A stretch of DNA of 19,708 nt from an uncultured bacterium (GTDB taxonomy: Bacteria > Actinomycetota > Coriobacteriia > Coriobacteriales > Coriobacteriaceae): the NCBI GenBank assembly GCA_905215765.1, contig CAJMRP010000027.1, positions 1 through 19,708 on the forward strand, read 5' to 3'. Shown here one piece after another: positions 17,299-19,708 of the stretch. Position 1 is the first letter of the stretch; every line of letters starts with the position of its first letter. The translations under genes were made by a program, and so were the position numbers. The notes under the pieces were generated by a model, which did not search any database, was not told where the DNA came from, and saw nothing but the letters and a program-made list of their open reading frames with translations.

Positions 17299-19488
17299 AT
17301 GGGTCCTCGCCAACGACAGGGGCGCGGTCGCTCTAAGACGCATGCCCTTCCCATGATCTTACTCTCGTTTTTGGGCTTTCTGCTTATCGCGGGCGTAGCG
17401 TTTGGCATCGGCATGATCGGCAATGTCAACCGCTGGCTGTCCGATCTGCCCGACTACACCGATGCCAACGCGTATCTGGTCAGCGAGCCCACCGACATCG
17501 TCGACTGCAACGGCAATACCATTGCGAGTTTCTACACGCAAAACCGCAAGTCCATCACCAAGGACCAAGTGTCCCCGTATGTGCTGCAGGGCACCGTCGA
17601 CGTTGAGGACGAGCGCTTCTACGAGCATGGCGGCATCGACCTCTGGGGCATTGCACGCGCATCGGTGGCGACCCTTACCGGCGGCCACGAGGGCGCATCG
17701 ACCATCACCCAGCAGCTGGTTCGCAACACCATCTTGCAGGAGGAACAATTCGACTCGACCATCGAGCGTAAGGTGCGCGAGGCCTATATCGCCATCAAGA
17801 TGGAGGATATGTACTCCAAAGACGAGATCCTCATGATGTACCTCAACACCATCTACTACGGCCATGGAGCATATGGCATCGAGGCCGCTGCCGAGACCTA
17901 TCTGTCCAAAACCGCCGCCGACCTCACCCTGAGCGAGGCCGCGCTGCTCATCGGCCTTCCCAACTCGCCCTCGCAGTACGACCCCACGGTTAATCCCGAC
18001 TTGGCGCTGTCCCGCCGCAATAAGGTTCTGGACAACATGCTGCGTCTGGGCCACATCACGCAGGAAGAGCACGATGCCGCACAGGCTGAGCCCATCACGC
18101 TTAACGTGACCGAGATTTCGGGCAGTGGCGTCGATGTGTACTCTCAGCCCTACTTTGTCTCCTACGTTAAGCAGTTGCTTGAGCAGGAGTTCTCCACCGA
18201 CGTGCTCTTTAAGGGCGGTCTGACCGTCAAGACCACCATCGACCCCACCATGCAGCAGGTGGCCGAGGAGGCTGTGCGCTCGCAGCTCGACACGCTTTCG
18301 CTCGACGGCCTGGACATGGGCATGGTCGTCGTTGACCCCAAGACCGGCTACATCAAGTGCATGGTAGGCGGCTACGACTACAACGCCGACGAGAATCACG
18401 TGAACCACGCTACGGCAAAGCGCCCCGTGGGCTCCACGTTTAAGGCCTTTACGCTGGCGACTGCCATCCAAAACGGTATGAACCCCAACGTCACCCTCAA
18501 CTGCAACTCGCCGCTCAAGGCCAAGGGCACCACGACCGAGGTGCAAAACTACGGCAACCAGAGCTATGGCAACATCACGCTTAAGCAGGCAACGGCATAC
18601 TCATCCAACACCGGCTACATTCAGGTGGCCGAAGCCATCGGCAATGACAAGATCATGTCGCTCGTCAAAAAGCTCGGCATCGATCCCGCCAAGGACAATA
18701 TCGAGGACGTTCCCGTCATGACGCTCGGCACCGGGTCCATCTCACCGCTCGAGATGGCATCTGCCTACGCAACGTTTGCCAACGGTGGCTACTACCGTCA
18801 GCCCATCGCCATTACCGAGATCGACTCGCGTACCGGCTCGGTTCTGTACCAGCACACCGACAATCCTACGCAGGTGCTCACCGAAGGCGAGGCTGCCGCG
18901 GTTACCGATGTTCTATCCGGCGTCATGCAGGGCAGCGGCACGGGTGCCGCCGGCGCGCTGAACGTCAACCAGCCCTATGCCGGCAAGACGGGCACCACTG
19001 ACAACACCACCAACCTGTGGTTCTGCGGCTTCACGCCGCAACTGACATGCGCCCTGTGGACCGGTTATTCCGCAGGCGAGATTCCCATCCAAAAGTACGG
19101 TTCGGACCTGCTGGGCGACAGCACCAACCTGCCCGTCTTTAAGAAGTTCATGAACACCGTTCTTGCGGGCACCGAGCGCGAGGAATTCCAGACCGGAACG
19201 GCTCCCACGTACAAGAACAATAACGTCTGGAAGTTCTACGGCACAAACAACAAAAAGAAAGACGAAGAGGATAAAGACGAGGGAAAAGAAGAGGAAGAGA
19301 CCACAACCACCACAACGACAACGACGACCACGACCACTGAAACCCCGGGCGGTAACACCACCGGCGATAGCGGTACGACAGGTGGCGACGGTGGCACGGG
19401 TGGCAATGGTGGCACGGGTGGCGACGGTGGCACGCCGACGCCTACCCCCGATCCTACGCCCACGCCCGACCCCTCTACGGGCCAGTAG
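17299..19488 (+). CDS. Class A penicillin-binding protein (transglycosylase/transpeptidase)
   Basis: Bifunctional cell-wall synthase anchored in the membrane, polymerising glycan strands and cross-linking peptides outside. 729 residues: a basic N-terminus, one membrane helix (about 19-40), a transglycosylase domain with EDERFYEHGG (catalytic Glu104) and GASTITQQLVRN (132-143), then a transpeptidase domain with STFK (Ser379, Lys382), SSN (435-437) and KTGTT (563-567). The tail from about 652 is low complexity: a Lys/Asp/Glu stretch, 13 consecutive Thr (668-680), Gly-Gly-Thr/Asn/Asp repeats and a Pro-Thr-Asp end. GGAGG lies 7 nt before the ATG. It is divergent from the U32 gene; the 160-base gap has an AT-rich patch near 17219-17240, but no promoter I can place with confidence. 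The gene ends with a strong terminator. Confidence 0.96.
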   Translation: MGPRQRQGRGRSKTHALPMILLSFLGFLLIAGVAFGIGMIGNVNRWLSDLPDYTDANAYLVSEPTDIVDCNGNTIASFYTQNRKSITKDQVSPYVLQGTVDVEDERFYEHGGIDLWGIARASVATLTGGHEGASTITQQLVRNTILQEEQFDSTIERKVREAYIAIKMEDMYSKDEILMMYLNTIYYGHGAYGIEAAAETYLSKTAADLTLSEAALLIGLPNSPSQYDPTVNPDLALSRRNKVLDNMLRLGHITQEEHDAAQAEPITLNVTEISGSGVDVYSQPYFVSYVKQLLEQEFSTDVLFKGGLTVKTTIDPTMQQVAEEAVRSQLDTLSLDGLDMGMVVVDPKTGYIKCMVGGYDYNADENHVNHATAKRPVGSTFKAFTLATAIQNGMNPNVTLNCNSPLKAKGTTTEVQNYGNQSYGNITLKQATAYSSNTGYIQVAEAIGNDKIMSLVKKLGIDPAKDNIEDVPVMTLGTGSISPLEMASAYATFANGGYYRQPIAITEIDSRTGSVLYQHTDNPTQVLTEGEAAAVTDVLSGVMQGSGTGAAGALNVNQPYAGKTGTTDNTTNLWFCGFTPQLTCALWTGYSAGEIPIQKYGSDLLGDSTNLPVFKKFMNTVLAGTEREEFQTGTAPTYKNNNVWKFYGTNNKKKDEEDKDEGKEEEETTTTTTTTTTTTTETPGGNTTGDSGTTGGDGGTGGNGGTGGDGGTPTPTPDPTPTPDPSTGQ

Positions 19489-19513
19489 ACGCAAAGCGGC
19501 ATCTGACACCAAG

Positions 19514-19555
19514 GCGCCCGAGCAGCACGTACGCTGCTCGGGCGCTTCTTTATTT
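19514..19555 (+). terminator. Intrinsic terminator of the PBP gene
   Basis: A perfect 13-bp stem GCGCCCGAGCAGC (19514-19526) / GCTGCTCGGGCGC (19533-19545) with loop ACGTAC is followed by TTCTTTATTT. It starts 25 bases after the stop codon. Confidence 0.95.
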
Positions 19556-19708
19556 CGGCAGATGTCACAAGATGCCACGACGGCCCCGGCTGCAGGACCG
19601 ATAGAGCAACGGGTGCCGGCATGCAAAAGGGCGCTGACCTTCGTCAACGATCGCGTCGAAAATGTTGGTGTAAGGGTGGCTCCCTAGCGTCCGTTTAACG
19701 AAGAGAGG
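19556..19708. other. Gene-free right edge
   Basis: I find no convincing gene, RNA or repeat here. GAAGAGAGG at the very end (19700-19708) could be the ribosome binding site of a plus-strand gene starting just beyond the window. Confidence 0.4.

Overview
The window looks like the chromosome of a high-GC, gut-type actinobacterium of the class Coriobacteriia, most likely Collinsella or a close relative. That placement comes from the overall character of the proteins (SecA, RF2, a long citrate synthase, an L31 with an Ala/Glu/Lys-rich tail) and from GTCCCC-type intergenic palindromes. It is inference, not a database match. Nearly everything is housekeeping. I see no phage, plasmid, CRISPR, toxin-antitoxin or transposase gene, and no tRNA or rRNA.

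Layout. Bases 1-7564 are all on the minus strand. In transcription order they are rpmE (L31) with a structured leader and a strong terminator, then secA overlapping prfB (RF2), a YitT-family membrane protein, and a two-gene split transketolase whose second subunit runs off the left edge. Bases 7890-10603 are on the plus strand: a small ACT-domain regulator, citrate synthase and a Cof-type HAD phosphatase. A second Cof-type HAD phosphatase (minus) converges on the first across a cluster of palindromic repeats. The minus-strand genes continue with adenine deaminase, tyrosyl-tRNA synthetase and a U32-family protein. Divergent from the last, on the plus strand, is a class A penicillin-binding protein with a low-complexity tail, followed by a strong terminator.

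How the genes work together. Much of the window serves protein synthesis and export (L31, RF2, TyrRS, SecA; the U32 family is linked to RNA hydroxylation). The rest covers central metabolism (transketolase, citrate synthase), purine salvage (adenine deaminase) and the cell wall (PBP). There is no obvious single pathway.

The main points of interest are in detail rather than gene content. (i) RF2 carries SPT where the family has the stop-codon-reading SPF tripeptide, and none of the 13 complete genes here ends in TGA (9 TAG, 4 TAA). (ii) The rpmE leader has two 21-nt hairpins with nearly the same loop, plus a segment complementary to its ribosome binding site. (iii) Three more leaders (yitT, ade, the second HAD gene) have terminator-like or RBS-masking hairpins. 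(iv) A family of GGGGAC/GTCCCC palindromes occupies several intergenic gaps. One 34-bp copy (32/34 identical) recurs in inverted orientation and brackets one HAD gene, reaching into the ade stop codon.
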